A stretch of 64,000 nucleotides of DNA, from assembly GCF_026672425.1 (NCBI RefSeq), contig NZ_JAPPRC010000006.1, forward strand, positions 682,001-746,000, read 5' to 3'. The notes under the pieces are model-generated. The model saw only the letters and a list, made by a program, of their open reading frames with translations, was not told the origin of the DNA and did no database searches. The stretch is from Pannonibacter sp. SL95. Lineage in GTDB: Bacteria; Pseudomonadota; Alphaproteobacteria; Rhizobiales; Stappiaceae. A program made the position numbers and the translations under genes. Positions 9,014 through 18,071 of the stretch are shown piece by piece (within the stretch, counting starts at the first letter, position 1; each line of letters starts with the position of its first letter).

Positions 9014-10450
9014 TCACGAAGTCTGGTTTACCTGCTTTCGTCCGCGTTCGTGAGCGGTGGCAACGCCCATCGCAAGGAGCGTGACGAACAGGAAAGTGAC
9101 CGCCTCAATCTCGAGGCTAAAGTCTACGATTGAATGAACAGCTGCGATCACTATTGCGGCCAGTGCTGCGCATATCTCAGTGTCACGCAGTCCCTGGCCG
9201 ATGCGGCCTTGAAGAAGACGAAAGCCGATCAGGGCAATGATCAGGATCGGAACGGATCCGAAAACGACGCCAAGCTCACTCCAGTGGGTCAGATAGGTCG
9301 AATGGGCCTTGTCGAATGTAAACGCGCTGTTGGCCGGATCGGTGTCATAAAGCGTGAACGCGTATTCGAACGACTGCGCCCCAAAGCCGATGAGCGGGCG
9401 GTCAGCAATCATGTCGAATGTGTCTTCATAGAGCGTCAGACGCGAGTCAGAATCCCGTTCAACAGTGATCATCCGTTCAAGCGTGCCAGCACCATAAATC
9501 GACAGAAACGCCAGGCCACCGACGACGAGCGCCGCCACCGCCACCAGGCGTGAGCGCCAACTTGAGAGCCGGAGCAGCACTGCAGTCGTCACACCGCAGA
9601 ACGTGGCAAACAGGCCCATGCGTGATCCGGTCGCCACAATGGCGGACAGCAGAATGAGCAGAGCGATCATTGCAAGGATTGTGTTCGATTTGATCGAAAG
9701 ATCGAACGAACGCTTTCGCGAGCGTCTGCGGGGGCCAGCGGAGACACCCGTTTCCTCCAGCGGGGGGTTCGGCAGCGCAAGTAAGGCCGCGAGCACAGCG
9801 CCCAAGCCGAGATAGGTTGCGAGCGTGTTGCGATTGATGAAGGTGCCGGTTGCTTCGCCGAGGTATTGGGTCTTCTCGACCACCAAAACCTGATCAGCAA
9901 GATACAGCATCGCGACCAGGGCATAGGCAGCCTGTGCTGTTACGAAGATCAAAATAAACAAAGTCAGTCGCCGCGCGCGTTGCTTGCGCACGCTTGCCTG
10001 AAGTGCCAGGAAAAACAGGACGCCGTAGCTGAGCCAGCGCAGCAGGGCTAGCAAGGTGTCGCCTGGAGTCAGGCTGATGCTGGGAAAAGAAAAGCTGTAG
10101 CCTGTCGTAGATTGGACCTGCGGCAAGGGAATGACGCTGCCGATCGGGAGGACCTGCAGACCCATCCAGATGGCGACCAGAGCAAAAAGGATCGAAATGC
10201 CGGTAATGACCGAAAACGGAAGTCTGAGCCTGAGCGCATTTCGGTACAGCACAAAGCCATAGGCGCATAGAATGACCCCAAGCACCAAAGCCCAAAGGGC
10301 CCAGAAAAAAGGCCGATTGCTGCCAAGAGGGATCGGCGCCAGCATGAGCACGAACAGAACCGCGCGGCCTGTCATGTCATTGAGGCGAGAGGTGCTGCTG
10401 CGACCCGAAGCGGTCAGATCGTCCGATGCGGACGTAGGCGAAAAGCGCAT
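9014..10450 (-). CDS. O-antigen ligase / Wzy-like polymerase membrane protein
   Basis: 478 residues, about ten hydrophobic helices, inner membrane. Seen: 'TGTFINRNTLATYLGL', a pattern shared by O-antigen ligase-family proteins, and a large periplasmic loop with 'GFGAQSFEYAF' and 'AHSTYLTHWSELG', the typical catalytic-loop region. It polymerises or ligates undecaprenyl-linked glycans. Its place among a priming transferase and a chain-length kinase suggests it is the polymerase of the exopolysaccharide pathway, but ligase and polymerase cannot be separated by sequence alone. An internal ATG at about 10375 is an alternative start. Confidence 0.85.
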   Translation of the reverse strand: MRFSPTSASDDLTASGRSSTSRLNDMTGRAVLFVLMLAPIPLGSNRPFFWALWALVLGVILCAYGFVLYRNALRLRLPFSVITGISILFALVAIWMGLQVLPIGSVIPLPQVQSTTGYSFSFPSISLTPGDTLLALLRWLSYGVLFFLALQASVRKQRARRLTLFILIFVTAQAAYALVAMLYLADQVLVVEKTQYLGEATGTFINRNTLATYLGLGAVLAALLALPNPPLEETGVSAGPRRRSRKRSFDLSIKSNTILAMIALLILLSAIVATGSRMGLFATFCGVTTAVLLRLSSWRSRLVAVAALVVGGLAFLSIYGAGTLERMITVERDSDSRLTLYEDTFDMIADRPLIGFGAQSFEYAFTLYDTDPANSAFTFDKAHSTYLTHWSELGVVFGSVPILIIALIGFRLLQGRIGQGLRDTEICAALAAIVIAAVHSIVDFSLEIEAVTFLFVTLLAMGVATAHERGRKQVNQTS

Positions 10451-10483
10451 GGGGCGTACTTTCTGGGGCGTCTGGATTCGCGT

Positions 10484-11188
10484 TCAGCGCAAGGACGTTG
10501 CCGTCCGGATCTCCGCAAGGACATTGCCCTTTGAGGCGTCGGGCAAGGTATCGAGGATCTGCAGCAGGACGTCGGGGCCTTTCTCCTTGCGCAAGTAAAG
10601 TCGCGCGAGCCAGGCGGCGCTTCGACGGGAGGAAGCAAGCACCGCAACGTCGGCAGCAATCGCTTTCTGCAAGGCGTCAGGAAGATCCATGTAGAGCGGC
10701 AACGCGAGACGAAGCCGGCCGTCGGCAATCCAGCCCTCCTGTGGCGCCAGAGCCTGCGACAGGCGAAGGGCGTCGATCATGCCGTCCCGGTTCTCGAGGA
10801 ACGCGTATGCGTTCGCCTTCACCAGATAGGCGAGCCCATCCGTAGGCCTGCGCGCCAGGACGTCATCCGCCGCTGCGATGCAGCTTTCAGCGTAACTGCG
10901 GCGTACCGCTGATGGCTGCAGCCGTCCGAAGGTCGAGGTCAAGGCTTCGTCGCAATCAAGCATCAAGGTTCGGTTTGAGAATACCGACACGCCCGTCGTG
11001 TAAGTGCCGTTGGTAAGCGGAGCCAAGCGGGCGCCCCGGCCATCGCCGCTCTTCAGGAAGAGCGCAGCCTCGTTCCATAGAAGCACGCCACCGAGCAGGG
11101 CCAGGACTGCACCCAGAACGACGATTGTCAGCGCAAACGACCGATCTGATATGGTGCGATGGGTGGCGGTGTTGAGGGCAGGGGTCAA
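10484..11188 (-). CDS. Membrane-anchored protein with TPR-like helical region, exopolysaccharide locus
   Basis: 234 residues; no named family recognised. One N-terminal transmembrane helix (about 19-42, 'LTIVVLGAVLALLGGVLLW') and a soluble alpha-helical, alanine-rich part with TPR-like spacing ('ADDVLARRPTDGLAYLVKA', 'ALRLSQALAPQEGW'). It is 33 bp upstream of the polymerase-like gene on the same strand, so probably co-transcribed. Inference: a periplasmic partner of the polymerase or exporter. Confidence 0.7.
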   Translation of the reverse strand: MTPALNTATHRTISDRSFALTIVVLGAVLALLGGVLLWNEAALFLKSGDGRGARLAPLTNGTYTTGVSVFSNRTLMLDCDEALTSTFGRLQPSAVRRSYAESCIAAADDVLARRPTDGLAYLVKANAYAFLENRDGMIDALRLSQALAPQEGWIADGRLRLALPLYMDLPDALQKAIAADVAVLASSRRSAAWLARLYLRKEKGPDVLLQILDTLPDASKGNVLAEIRTATSLR

Positions 11189-11487
11189 CGTGGCATGTCC
11201 GCGATCAGGCGTTTATAGGGAGTTGCAGCGGCAAACGCGCGAGATGCCGAATATATCGCTGCTATTGACGTTGAGTGAATTAACATTAATTTGCTAAAAA
11301 CAGGTGGTGTGAAGCGCCGGGCTCTCGCTGCTGTCGGGAGAGGGTTTTCGCCGTTGTCGCCTGAAGCTGTGGTTAAGGATACCTTTAAATTCATGTGACA
11401 CGATAGCCGGTATATGGTAATCCTTCAACAAGGCTGCTCGTTTGAGCGCGATAGTTGCGTCGCATGTTTCATTTTCGGGAGAATATT

Positions 11488-11901
11488 ATGAGCTTTTCCA
11501 ACACCTTGAAGGTAGCGCTGGCCGCAACCGTCCTGTCGATTTCCGCGCCGGCATTTGCACAGGGCCTTTCCGTAGCGTCGGTCGTTGCAGCGTGCGGCGC
11601 CGGTTCTCCGTGCGCACCGCTGGTGACCGCTTACCTCGCAAGCGTTCCGGCCGCACAGCGCGCTGCCGTGGTTGCTGAACTTGCAGCTTCCCTCGCCGAA
11701 GTGCAGGGCGCTGGTGCAAACATTGCCGAGGGTCTTCGGGCGGCTGCAGCAGCTTCCCCGGATGCTGCCCAGGCTGAACAGATTTCCGCTCTGGCTGATT
11801 CGATCAGCGGTGGCGATGGCGGTATCGACACTCCGGTTGCCGCCGGCCCGGCAGCTGGTGACGATGCTCTGGACGGCCCGGATGGGGGCAGCCAGAACTG
11901 A
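11488..11901 (+). CDS. Small secreted Ala-rich protein of unknown function
   Basis: 137 residues. A clear Sec signal peptide (residues 1-24, cleavage after 'APAFA') precedes an Ala-rich helical region containing two cysteines (about residues 33 and 39), then an acidic Gly/Asp-rich tail. GGGAG lies 8 bases before the ATG. It is a single gene between the exopolysaccharide block and the peptidase gene and has its own terminator. I do not recognise the family; a periplasmic or secreted location is the only firm statement. Confidence 0.7.
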   Translation: MSFSNTLKVALAATVLSISAPAFAQGLSVASVVAACGAGSPCAPLVTAYLASVPAAQRAAVVAELAASLAEVQGAGANIAEGLRAAAAASPDAAQAEQISALADSISGGDGGIDTPVAAGPAAGDDALDGPDGGSQN

Positions 11902-11933
11902 GTCTGAGGCCAAACAGTCTCGATTGCTTTTTC

Positions 11934-11967
11934 AAAGCCCGCATACGTGCGGGCTTTGTTGTTTTTG
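11934..11967 (+). terminator. Strong intrinsic terminator
   Basis: AAAGCCCGCA (11934-11943) and TGCGGGCTTT (11948-11957) form a 10-bp stem around TACG, followed by GTTGTTTTTG. It ends the small secreted protein gene. Confidence 0.9.
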
Positions 11968-12216
11968 GGCGGCCTTGATGCGCGCGGCGACTCAAAGCGC
12001 TGACCTGAGTGCTCAATCGAGCACGATGATTTCCAGAGTGTCGCGCGCCTAGACTTGGCCACGTGTCAGTTCAGCAATTCTGTTATCCGGTCAAGTGAGC
12101 GCTTCGCTTCCCGGACAAAGAGATGCCGCCTTGCGGCGGCATCAGGCCATTTGGGGCAGGTGATTTCGTTCAACACGCTGGCCGGGTCAGTCGACCCGGC
12201 GGGGCTGGCAGGACGC

Positions 12217-12846
12217 TTAAAGCTTCTGCCAGGCCGACGGGTTCTGGCTGGCGATCGCAATCCAGCGGTAGTCGGTCTGCTGGCGCGAGACGATGGTCTT
12301 CTTGATGTTGTCGAGCACCAGGTCGCCCTTCGAGGTCTTCACGACCAGAACCGCGTGACCTTCACCCTTTGAGGTTCGGACGACGGCCATGCGCAGGGCG
12401 CCAGCAGGAACGCCCAGCTGGATCAGCTTGCTGCGCTTGGTCAGGGCAAAGTCCTCGCAGTCGCCGCTGCTGCCACCAACGCGCCACACATCGCCCCGAT
12501 CACCCGTCCAGTTGATGGCTCGGTTGACCTCGTTGTTGACACGGTTGAGCTTGGCCACCAGCTGCGGGCTGTAGGCTACGGTATTCGCGCTGCGGGTCGG
12601 CTTGCATTCGCCGGGATTGCGCAGGCAGAAGATCATGTAGGCGCGCGGCGCGCGGGACGAACCGCGGGCTTCGCTGTTGTTGCTGCGCGGCTGGTAGCGC
12701 TGTTCACTGCGCGAGACTTCCGGCTGGTAGATCTCCGGGTCGCCAAGCGCGCGGGTGTTGCCGAACCAGCCGGCGTCTGCATTTGTGGTCAGTCCACCGG
12801 TGAGCATCAAAGTCGCTGCGGCGGCTGCGATCAGAAACTTCTTCAT
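12217..12846 (-). CDS. Transglutaminase-like cysteine peptidase (BTLCP family)
   Basis: 209 residues. A signal peptide (1-25, ending 'NADA') indicates the periplasm. The catalytic triad motifs are visible: Cys in 'GGSSGDCEDFAL', His in 'GEGHAVLVVKT' and Asp in 'GDLVLDNIKK'. In other bacteria this family (PF06035) includes LapG-like proteases that cut adhesins; most rhizobial members are uncharacterised. The ATG at 12846 follows AGGGAGTGGGGTT. No partner LapD-like receptor is visible nearby, so I would not assign the LapG role. A plus-strand reading of the same interval is a shadow. Confidence 0.85.
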   Translation of the reverse strand: MKKFLIAAAAATLMLTGGLTTNADAGWFGNTRALGDPEIYQPEVSRSEQRYQPRSNNSEARGSSRAPRAYMIFCLRNPGECKPTRSANTVAYSPQLVAKLNRVNNEVNRAINWTGDRGDVWRVGGSSGDCEDFALTKRSKLIQLGVPAGALRMAVVRTSKGEGHAVLVVKTSKGDLVLDNIKKTIVSRQQTDYRWIAIASQNPSAWQKL

Positions 12847-13149
12847 AACCCCACTCCCTGTTTTACAGGTGCGATCCTGGCGTTGCGGCCTCGGCCGACT
12901 TGTCTCACCGGATCTTTCCCTCATCCTGGGATTGGTTTAGCAGGCCAACACCTGCGGCCCGTTTAAGTGGGAAAATACAATTTTATCGAATTGCCGTTTT
13001 TCGCGCGGTCCAGCCAGTTTTTGCGCTCGCAGATGGTGGCGGGCGGGTAGCTCATTCTCCACCTGCGGGCTTGGACGGGCTGTGCTGCGGTGCTAAGCAG
13101 GGCCGACTGGCCAGCCCAACGGTGGCGAGACAACAGGACGAGGCTCCCC

Positions 13150-14163
13150 TTGCGCAAGGCACTGGTTACCGGGTCGGCCGGCTTCATTGGCTACTATCTG
13201 TGCAAGCGGCTGATTGCGGACGGGTTCGAGGTGATCGGCCTTGATGCCATGACCGATTACTACGATGTGCGGCTGAAGGAACGGCGGCACCAGATGCTGC
13301 TGCAGAGCCCGAACTTCCGTGCGCTCAACGAACGGGTCGAGACGCCGGGATATCTGGTGGATCTCTTCGCCCGCGAGAAGCCGGATGTGGTCGTTCACCT
13401 GGCGGCGCAGGCCGGCGTGCGCTATTCGATCGAGGCGCCACGCTCCTATCTCGACAGCAACATTGCCGGCACGTTCGAGCTGCTGGAAGCGGCGAGAGCC
13501 ACCCCGCCACAGCACCTCTTGATCGCCTCGACCTCGTCGGCCTATGGCGCCAACACGACGATGCCCTATGTCGAGACGGCCAAGGCCGACCACCAGATGT
13601 CCTTCTACGCAGCGACGAAGAAGGCCTGCGAGGTGATGAGCCATTCCTATGCCCATCTCTATGGCCTGCCGACGACGCTGTTCCGCTTCTTCACAGTCTA
13701 TGGCCCCTGGGGCCGGCCGGACATGGCGCTGTTCAAGTTCACCAAGGCGATCCTCGCCGGCGAGCCGATCGACGTCTACAATCACGGCGACATGCGCCGC
13801 GACTTCACCTATGTCGAGGACCTGGTTCTGGGCATCCGGCTCCTGATCGATGCGGTGCCGCAGCGCCCCCTGGACGGGGAGGGCGTGCCGGAGGGCGACA
13901 GTCTGTCGCCGGTTGCGCCCTGGCGCATCGTCAACATCGGCAATTCGGCGCCGGTGCAGCTCACCGACTACATCGCCGCCATCGAGGCCGCCACGGGCCG
14001 CAAGGCGATCCGCAACCTGTTGCCGATGCAGCCGGGCGATGTTCCCGCCACCTGGGCCGACACCAGCCTCCTCGAACACCTCACCGGCTTCCGCCCTGCG
14101 ACGAGCGTGGAGGAGGGCGTGGCGCGGTTCGTGGAGTGGTACCGGGGGTATTATGGGGGGTGA
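13150..14163 (+). CDS. UDP-glucuronate 4-epimerase-like NAD-dependent epimerase (SDR)
   Basis: 337 residues from a TTG start preceded by GAGG, matching the usual length; an in-frame extension to 13090 lacks homologous sequence. Rossmann NAD motif 'VTGSAGFIGYYL' at the N-terminus; catalytic Ser-Tyr-Lys seen as 'STSSAYG' and 'YAATKKACE'. 'FRFFTVYGPWGRPDMA' is characteristic of UDP-glucuronate epimerases (LpsL type), which make UDP-galacturonate for lipopolysaccharide and capsule. The context of polysaccharide genes fits. Reaction is inferred from family similarity. Confidence 0.88.
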   Translation: MRKALVTGSAGFIGYYLCKRLIADGFEVIGLDAMTDYYDVRLKERRHQMLLQSPNFRALNERVETPGYLVDLFAREKPDVVVHLAAQAGVRYSIEAPRSYLDSNIAGTFELLEAARATPPQHLLIASTSSAYGANTTMPYVETAKADHQMSFYAATKKACEVMSHSYAHLYGLPTTLFRFFTVYGPWGRPDMALFKFTKAILAGEPIDVYNHGDMRRDFTYVEDLVLGIRLLIDAVPQRPLDGEGVPEGDSLSPVAPWRIVNIGNSAPVQLTDYIAAIEAATGRKAIRNLLPMQPGDVPATWADTSLLEHLTGFRPATSVEEGVARFVEWYRGYYGG

Positions 14164-14319
14164 GTGCAGCGACAGCGCTTGTCCTATGCCAATCTGTCGT
14201 CCGCTTGAGACGATAAATATCCGCTTTGCGGCAAAGTATCGATAAGACAGGCCCGCGCAAGTTCAGCCATCTAGCTCTTCGATGTGAATCCAGGGACTGG
14301 AACCAGCGAGAGCACATCC

Positions 14320-16320
14320 ATGAACCGCAAGCAGCGACGGGCATTGAATGCACGAGGCCAGGTGGACGCACGGTCCATGGCACGCAACCGTCTCCTGGAG
14401 GCTGCGGTCTGCGCGCATCAGGCCGGTCGTTTGGATGAGGCGGAGCAGCTGTACAGACGTGTGTTGCTTGGCGATCCGACCAATGCTGGTTGCTACCATC
14501 ACCTCGGGCTGATCGCGCACCAACGTTCGGACCATTTGGATGCCGTTGAGCTTATAGGGAAGGCGATTGCCCTGCGTACGACCTACGCCGAGGCATACGG
14601 CAACCTGAGTATCGTTTTGGCGGCTGCCGGAGACATCAGGGCAGCCGTTGGCGCAGCACGTAAAGCGGTTGCGCTGCAACCTGACAATCCGCACGCATTT
14701 GCGGCGCTCGGAAGCCTTCTGCACAAGCAGGGGCGGGTGGATGACGCTCTCGAGGCCTATCGGACCGCGGTCCGGATCAATCCGCGTCGGGCGGAAACAC
14801 ACTTCCTGATCGGTGAGTTGCTTCGCAATGCGGGCAATGTGAAGGCCTCTGTCGAGGCCTACCGAAAGGCCATTCAGTTCGACGGGCGGCTCGATGGAGC
14901 GCACCTGAGTTTGGGCGAGGCCTATTCAGCCCTCGGGCTCCATGACGAGGCCTTGGCGGCTTTTGCGATTGCCCTTGAGATCAACCCGAATGACAGCGAA
15001 GCGTTGTTTGCTGAGGCCTACCTGAAACGGCAGGTCTGTGAATGGCCAGCGCCAATGCCCAACATCCCCGACCCTGAGTCCGCTGGAACAAAGCCGGTTC
15101 CGCCCTTCAGCGTCGTGGCAACAGGTGGTGACCTGCCGTCGCAAATATCATGGGCCAGAAAATGGTCACGCGACCTGGAGACAGCATGCGAGACGAGGTT
15201 CAAGCCGAAAGTCTCCTGCGATCGCAGCACAATCAGGATTGGTTATCTTTCCGGCGACTTCCACGAACATGCGACTGCCTATCTGGCTTGCGAGCTCTTT
15301 GAAAAGCACGACCGAAGCCGCTTTGAAGTCTATGGCTACTCGATTGGCCCTGACGATGGCAGCCCGATGCGCCGGCGTCTCGAAGCTGCCTTTGACCGCT
15401 TTGTCGATCTGCGTGACAAGTCTCATCGCGATGCCGCGCACTGTATCCATGAGGACGAACTCGACATTCTCATAGACTTGAAAGGCTATACGCGTGGGGC
15501 CCGGACGCAGATCCTCGCGTATCGGCCGGCCCCTATCCAGATCAATTATCTGGGCTATCCGGGAACGATGGGCGCTGATTACATCGATTACATCATAGCT
15601 GACGATACTGTCATCCCCGCAGAACACGAAGCCTTCTACCGTGAGACGGTACTCAGGCTTCAAGGGAGCTATCAGCCCAACAGCTTCCGGCCTGTCGATG
15701 AAGGCGAACAGACCCGCAGGATGCACGGTCTGCCGGAAGTCGGCTTTGTATTCTGTTGTTTCAACAACACCTACAAGATCACAGAAGACGTCTTCATGCG
15801 ATGGATGCGCGTGCTGACCCGTGTCGAGGGATCGGTCGTCTGGCTGTTCGATGGCGGGGATCGCGCGCGGGAAAACCTGCGAAAAATGGCTGCCGCCTGC
15901 GGTGTCGCTCCGGATCGGCTTGTGTTTGCCCCCAAAATGCCATTCAGCGCCCATCTGGCGCGCCACGCGGTGGCAGACCTGTTTCTGGATACACTGCCCT
16001 ACAATGCGCACACCACGGCCAGCGACGCGCTATGGGCAGGCGTGCCGGTTCTGACCTGTCCGGGCGAGACATTTGCAAGCCGGGTCGCAGCCAGCCTCAA
16101 CCATGCTGTCGGATTGCCAGAGCTGGTCGTTGCCTCGCTCGACGCGTATGAAGAGTGCGCGGTTTTTCTGGCGCAAAACCCGGATCAGCTCGCAGCTTAC
16201 AAGCAGCGCCTGGCGGACCATCGCAGCACCGCCCCGCTTTTCGACATCGAACGGTATGTTAGGGGCTTGGAAGAGGTGTTTGTGGGCGTTGTTATGGCGT
16301 ATCGGCGTGCGCAAGCTTGA
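14320..16320 (+). CDS. TPR protein with O-GlcNAc-transferase-like (GT41) domain
   Basis: 666 residues. The N-terminal part holds tandem TPR repeats (about 25-230), e.g. 'AVALQPDNPHAFAALGSLLH'. The C-terminal region (about 300-660) matches the SPINDLY/OGT glycosyltransferase fold: 'IRIGYLSGDFHEHA', 'ILIDLKGYTRGAR', 'PIQINYLGYPGTMGADYIDY' and 'TTASDALWAGVPVLT'. Such proteins transfer sugars to Ser/Thr of proteins in the cytoplasm. I chose the ATG at 14320, the start of the basic 'MNRKQRRALNARG' segment. It is the last host gene before the prophage. Acceptor unknown; flagellin or adhesin modification is a common bacterial role. Confidence 0.88.
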   Translation: MNRKQRRALNARGQVDARSMARNRLLEAAVCAHQAGRLDEAEQLYRRVLLGDPTNAGCYHHLGLIAHQRSDHLDAVELIGKAIALRTTYAEAYGNLSIVLAAAGDIRAAVGAARKAVALQPDNPHAFAALGSLLHKQGRVDDALEAYRTAVRINPRRAETHFLIGELLRNAGNVKASVEAYRKAIQFDGRLDGAHLSLGEAYSALGLHDEALAAFAIALEINPNDSEALFAEAYLKRQVCEWPAPMPNIPDPESAGTKPVPPFSVVATGGDLPSQISWARKWSRDLETACETRFKPKVSCDRSTIRIGYLSGDFHEHATAYLACELFEKHDRSRFEVYGYSIGPDDGSPMRRRLEAAFDRFVDLRDKSHRDAAHCIHEDELDILIDLKGYTRGARTQILAYRPAPIQINYLGYPGTMGADYIDYIIADDTVIPAEHEAFYRETVLRLQGSYQPNSFRPVDEGEQTRRMHGLPEVGFVFCCFNNTYKITEDVFMRWMRVLTRVEGSVVWLFDGGDRARENLRKMAAACGVAPDRLVFAPKMPFSAHLARHAVADLFLDTLPYNAHTTASDALWAGVPVLTCPGETFASRVAASLNHAVGLPELVVASLDAYEECAVFLAQNPDQLAAYKQRLADHRSTAPLFDIERYVRGLEEVFVGVVMAYRRAQA

Positions 16321-16494
16321 CGCGGGAATCGTCCGTCTTGGTCATGTGCCATATTTACGCAGTGCAGCAGGCGCATTGACGGAACTTGCAGTCTGCCGCC
16401 TACATTCAGAACATGCGACATTGCGATCAAAACTCATGCTCTCGCCAAACAAGACAGAGCCTGCGCCTTGTATAACTGTATCATGTTGAAGAAA

Positions 16495-16541
16495 AATGGT
16501 GCTGCAAGAGAGGATTGAACTCTCGACCTCTCCCTTACCAA
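16495..16541. repeat. attL: 47-bp copy of the tRNA-Thr 3' half
   Basis: Identical to 59821-59867. It holds the 3' half of tRNA-Thr from the anticodon loop to the CCA end plus two bases, orphaned from its 5' half by the integration. To its left is host DNA (16321-16494, 174 bp, no gene seen). Confidence 0.95.
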
Positions 16542-16629
16542 CGAAGCGGGCGCTGGCTACTAAGCTGATGATACTACACATATTTTTTAACTCTCTCACC
16601 TGTTGTACACGCCATAGACCTGTGCACTG

Positions 16630-16658
16630 TGCAAATAAAACCCGGCGCTTGGCCGGGT
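16630..16658 (-). terminator. Terminator of the xis-int transcript
   Basis: On the minus strand ACCCGGC (from 16658) pairs with GCCGGGT (to 16640), followed by TTTATTTG. It lies 29 bp after the integrase stop. Between it and attL there is about 100 bp in which I see no gene. Confidence 0.8.
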
Positions 16659-16686
16659 CCGTATACTCTGCATGTGCCCATATAGG

Positions 16687-17688
16687 TTATAGTTTGTCTA
16701 TGGTATGCGCTAGTTCACCCACATTTACGTGTGAGTATCTCTGCACCATTGCTAGAGATTTCCAACCACCAAGTCTCTGCAGAGAGAACAAGTCTCTGTT
16801 TGCTTGGTAGTGCCAAGTCGCCCATGTGTGGCGACAGCAATGCGGTGTAAAGGGTTCAACCTTAGCTCGCTTTACAGCGGTCTTAAAGGCTGTCTTGATA
16901 CGTGTACCTGCTGACGTATCCCAGTCGTCCAGTACATCAGGTCGGGAATACTCTTTACCGGTGTTCGTGCGGAACACACTACCCGTCCTGTGCTTCAACG
17001 CGGACAAAGCTTCGACAACTCTACTATGGAGAGGCACGCCGCGTGCCTCGCCGTTCTTGGTCTGCACAAACTGGACCTCTCTGCGGTCAAGATCGACCTG
17101 AGACCAGTCCAGATAAAGCGCCTCTCCTGAGCGCGCTCCTGTGTAGAGCATAAAGATAATCAGTGGCTTCATATGGTCGGCAGCAGCCTCAATTAGACGG
17201 CCTGCTTCCTCCTTCGTGATCCACCTAGGAGCCCGGCTCGTGGCCTTGCTCACCTTAGGGTATGTGATCTGCGGGACGGTGCACAGTCCTCTCTTTGCAG
17301 CGTGCTGCAGGACTGCCATGACCGGCCCGTAAAACTGTCTGATCTGCGAGGATGGCTTCGTGTGGCTGTAGAGCTTGTGTGCGGCTGTGGAGATGCGTTG
17401 CGCATCTATGTCTTTCAGCAGGCACTCCCCAAGCTCGCGGATGATCGGTTCAAGGAAGCGGACTTCTCCACCGTCACGAACGTACTGTTCAATAGCGGTG
17501 GAGAAGCGCATCACTGAGCCAACGCCATGGATGGACGCCTTGAGGATCTCTGCTTCGCGTCTCTTTGCTGCTTCAAGCGCCGCTTTGCGGTCACTAGTTC
17601 CAGTGCTCTCGTAGACGCTTGTGCCCCGGACGGAACCGCGCATGTAGAAGTACGGCGACCTGTCACGTTTGATGAGCTTGATTGGCAT
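16687..17688 (-). CDS. int: Phage tyrosine recombinase / integrase
   Basis: 333 residues. N-terminal arm-binding type segment ('SPYFYMRGSVRGTSVYESTG'), a SAM-like core-binding domain (about 70-170), and a C-terminal catalytic domain with Arg in 'YTGARSGEALYL', 'HCCRHTWATWH' (HxxR) and the nucleophile Tyr in 'VQRYSHVNVGELAHTIDKL'. It catalyses integration at tRNA-Thr and, with an excisionase, excision. The ATG has GGAGG 6 bases upstream. It sits beside attL as expected. The first 178 bp overlap the excisionase-like frame. Confidence 0.95.
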   Translation of the reverse strand: MPIKLIKRDRSPYFYMRGSVRGTSVYESTGTSDRKAALEAAKRREAEILKASIHGVGSVMRFSTAIEQYVRDGGEVRFLEPIIRELGECLLKDIDAQRISTAAHKLYSHTKPSSQIRQFYGPVMAVLQHAAKRGLCTVPQITYPKVSKATSRAPRWITKEEAGRLIEAAADHMKPLIIFMLYTGARSGEALYLDWSQVDLDRREVQFVQTKNGEARGVPLHSRVVEALSALKHRTGSVFRTNTGKEYSRPDVLDDWDTSAGTRIKTAFKTAVKRAKVEPFTPHCCRHTWATWHYQANRDLFSLQRLGGWKSLAMVQRYSHVNVGELAHTIDKL

Positions 17689-17852
17689 GTAGACCCTCCG
17701 CGTAACGCATCGATTAGACTGTCGACATCGGCTTGGGTGAACTTGTATCGGTTTCCCGTCTTGAAATAAAACGGATAAAGAATGAGCACAGCTCTCAGCG
17801 TATCTCGGTCAATTCTCAGATATTCTGCGACTTCGTTGAGTGTTCGTATCAA
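17511..17852 (-). CDS. Excisionase-like winged helix-turn-helix protein, overlapping int
   Basis: 113-residue frame. Residues 1-52 ('MIRTLNEVAEYLRIDRDTLR' onwards, ending 'FTQADVDSLIDAL') match the HTH_17/excisionase-type domain that bends DNA and sets integrase direction. The start is a TTG at 17852. The HTH ends almost exactly where int begins; the remaining 60 residues are read through the int 5' end in another frame and are Ser/Arg-rich low complexity, so they may be non-functional. It could also act as a regulator. HTH assignment is good; the role is inferred from its position. Confidence 0.65.
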   Translation of the reverse strand: MIRTLNEVAEYLRIDRDTLRAVLILYPFYFKTGNRYKFTQADVDSLIDALRGGSTCQSSSSNVTGRRTSTCAVPSGAQASTRALELVTAKRRLKQQRDAKQRSSRRPSMALAQ

Positions 17853-17979
17853 GACGGTGTACCCCGGCCTTATAGCCTTCTCGGTATGCTTCTTGGAGAA
17901 GTGCGTTTAATTCTTCTGAAAGGAGTTTCTTCGCTTGCTCAATGGCTGCGCCAAGTCTGCAGCCCGGCTCGTACTTCAT
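17809..17979 (-). CDS. Small phage protein, helical, upstream of xis
   Basis: 56 residues, starting 'MKYEPGCRLG', with AAAGG 8 bases before the ATG. Mostly a charged helix ('AIEQAKKLLSEELNALLQEA'). The 3' end overlaps the xis frame by 44 bp. Unknown function. Longer upstream in-frame starts exist but have no ribosome-binding site I can see. Confidence 0.5.
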   Translation of the reverse strand: MKYEPGCRLGAAIEQAKKLLSEELNALLQEAYREGYKAGVHRLDTNTQRSRRISEN

Positions 17980-18071
17980 GTAAATGCCTTTATGAAGATG
18001 GTGCACGCGGCCCCTGTAGTTACGCCCAGGAGCCATATTGCGTGCATTTGGTAAGTGTCGCGCAAGCTTTG

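Noticed and set aside
12217-12846. LapG protease of a Lap adhesin system
   Set aside because: No LapD-like receptor or large adhesin gene is visible nearby; only the wider family can be stated.
13090-13149. N-terminal extension of the epimerase
   Set aside because: It adds 20 non-homologous residues before the Rossmann start; the TTG at 13150 has GAGG in place.
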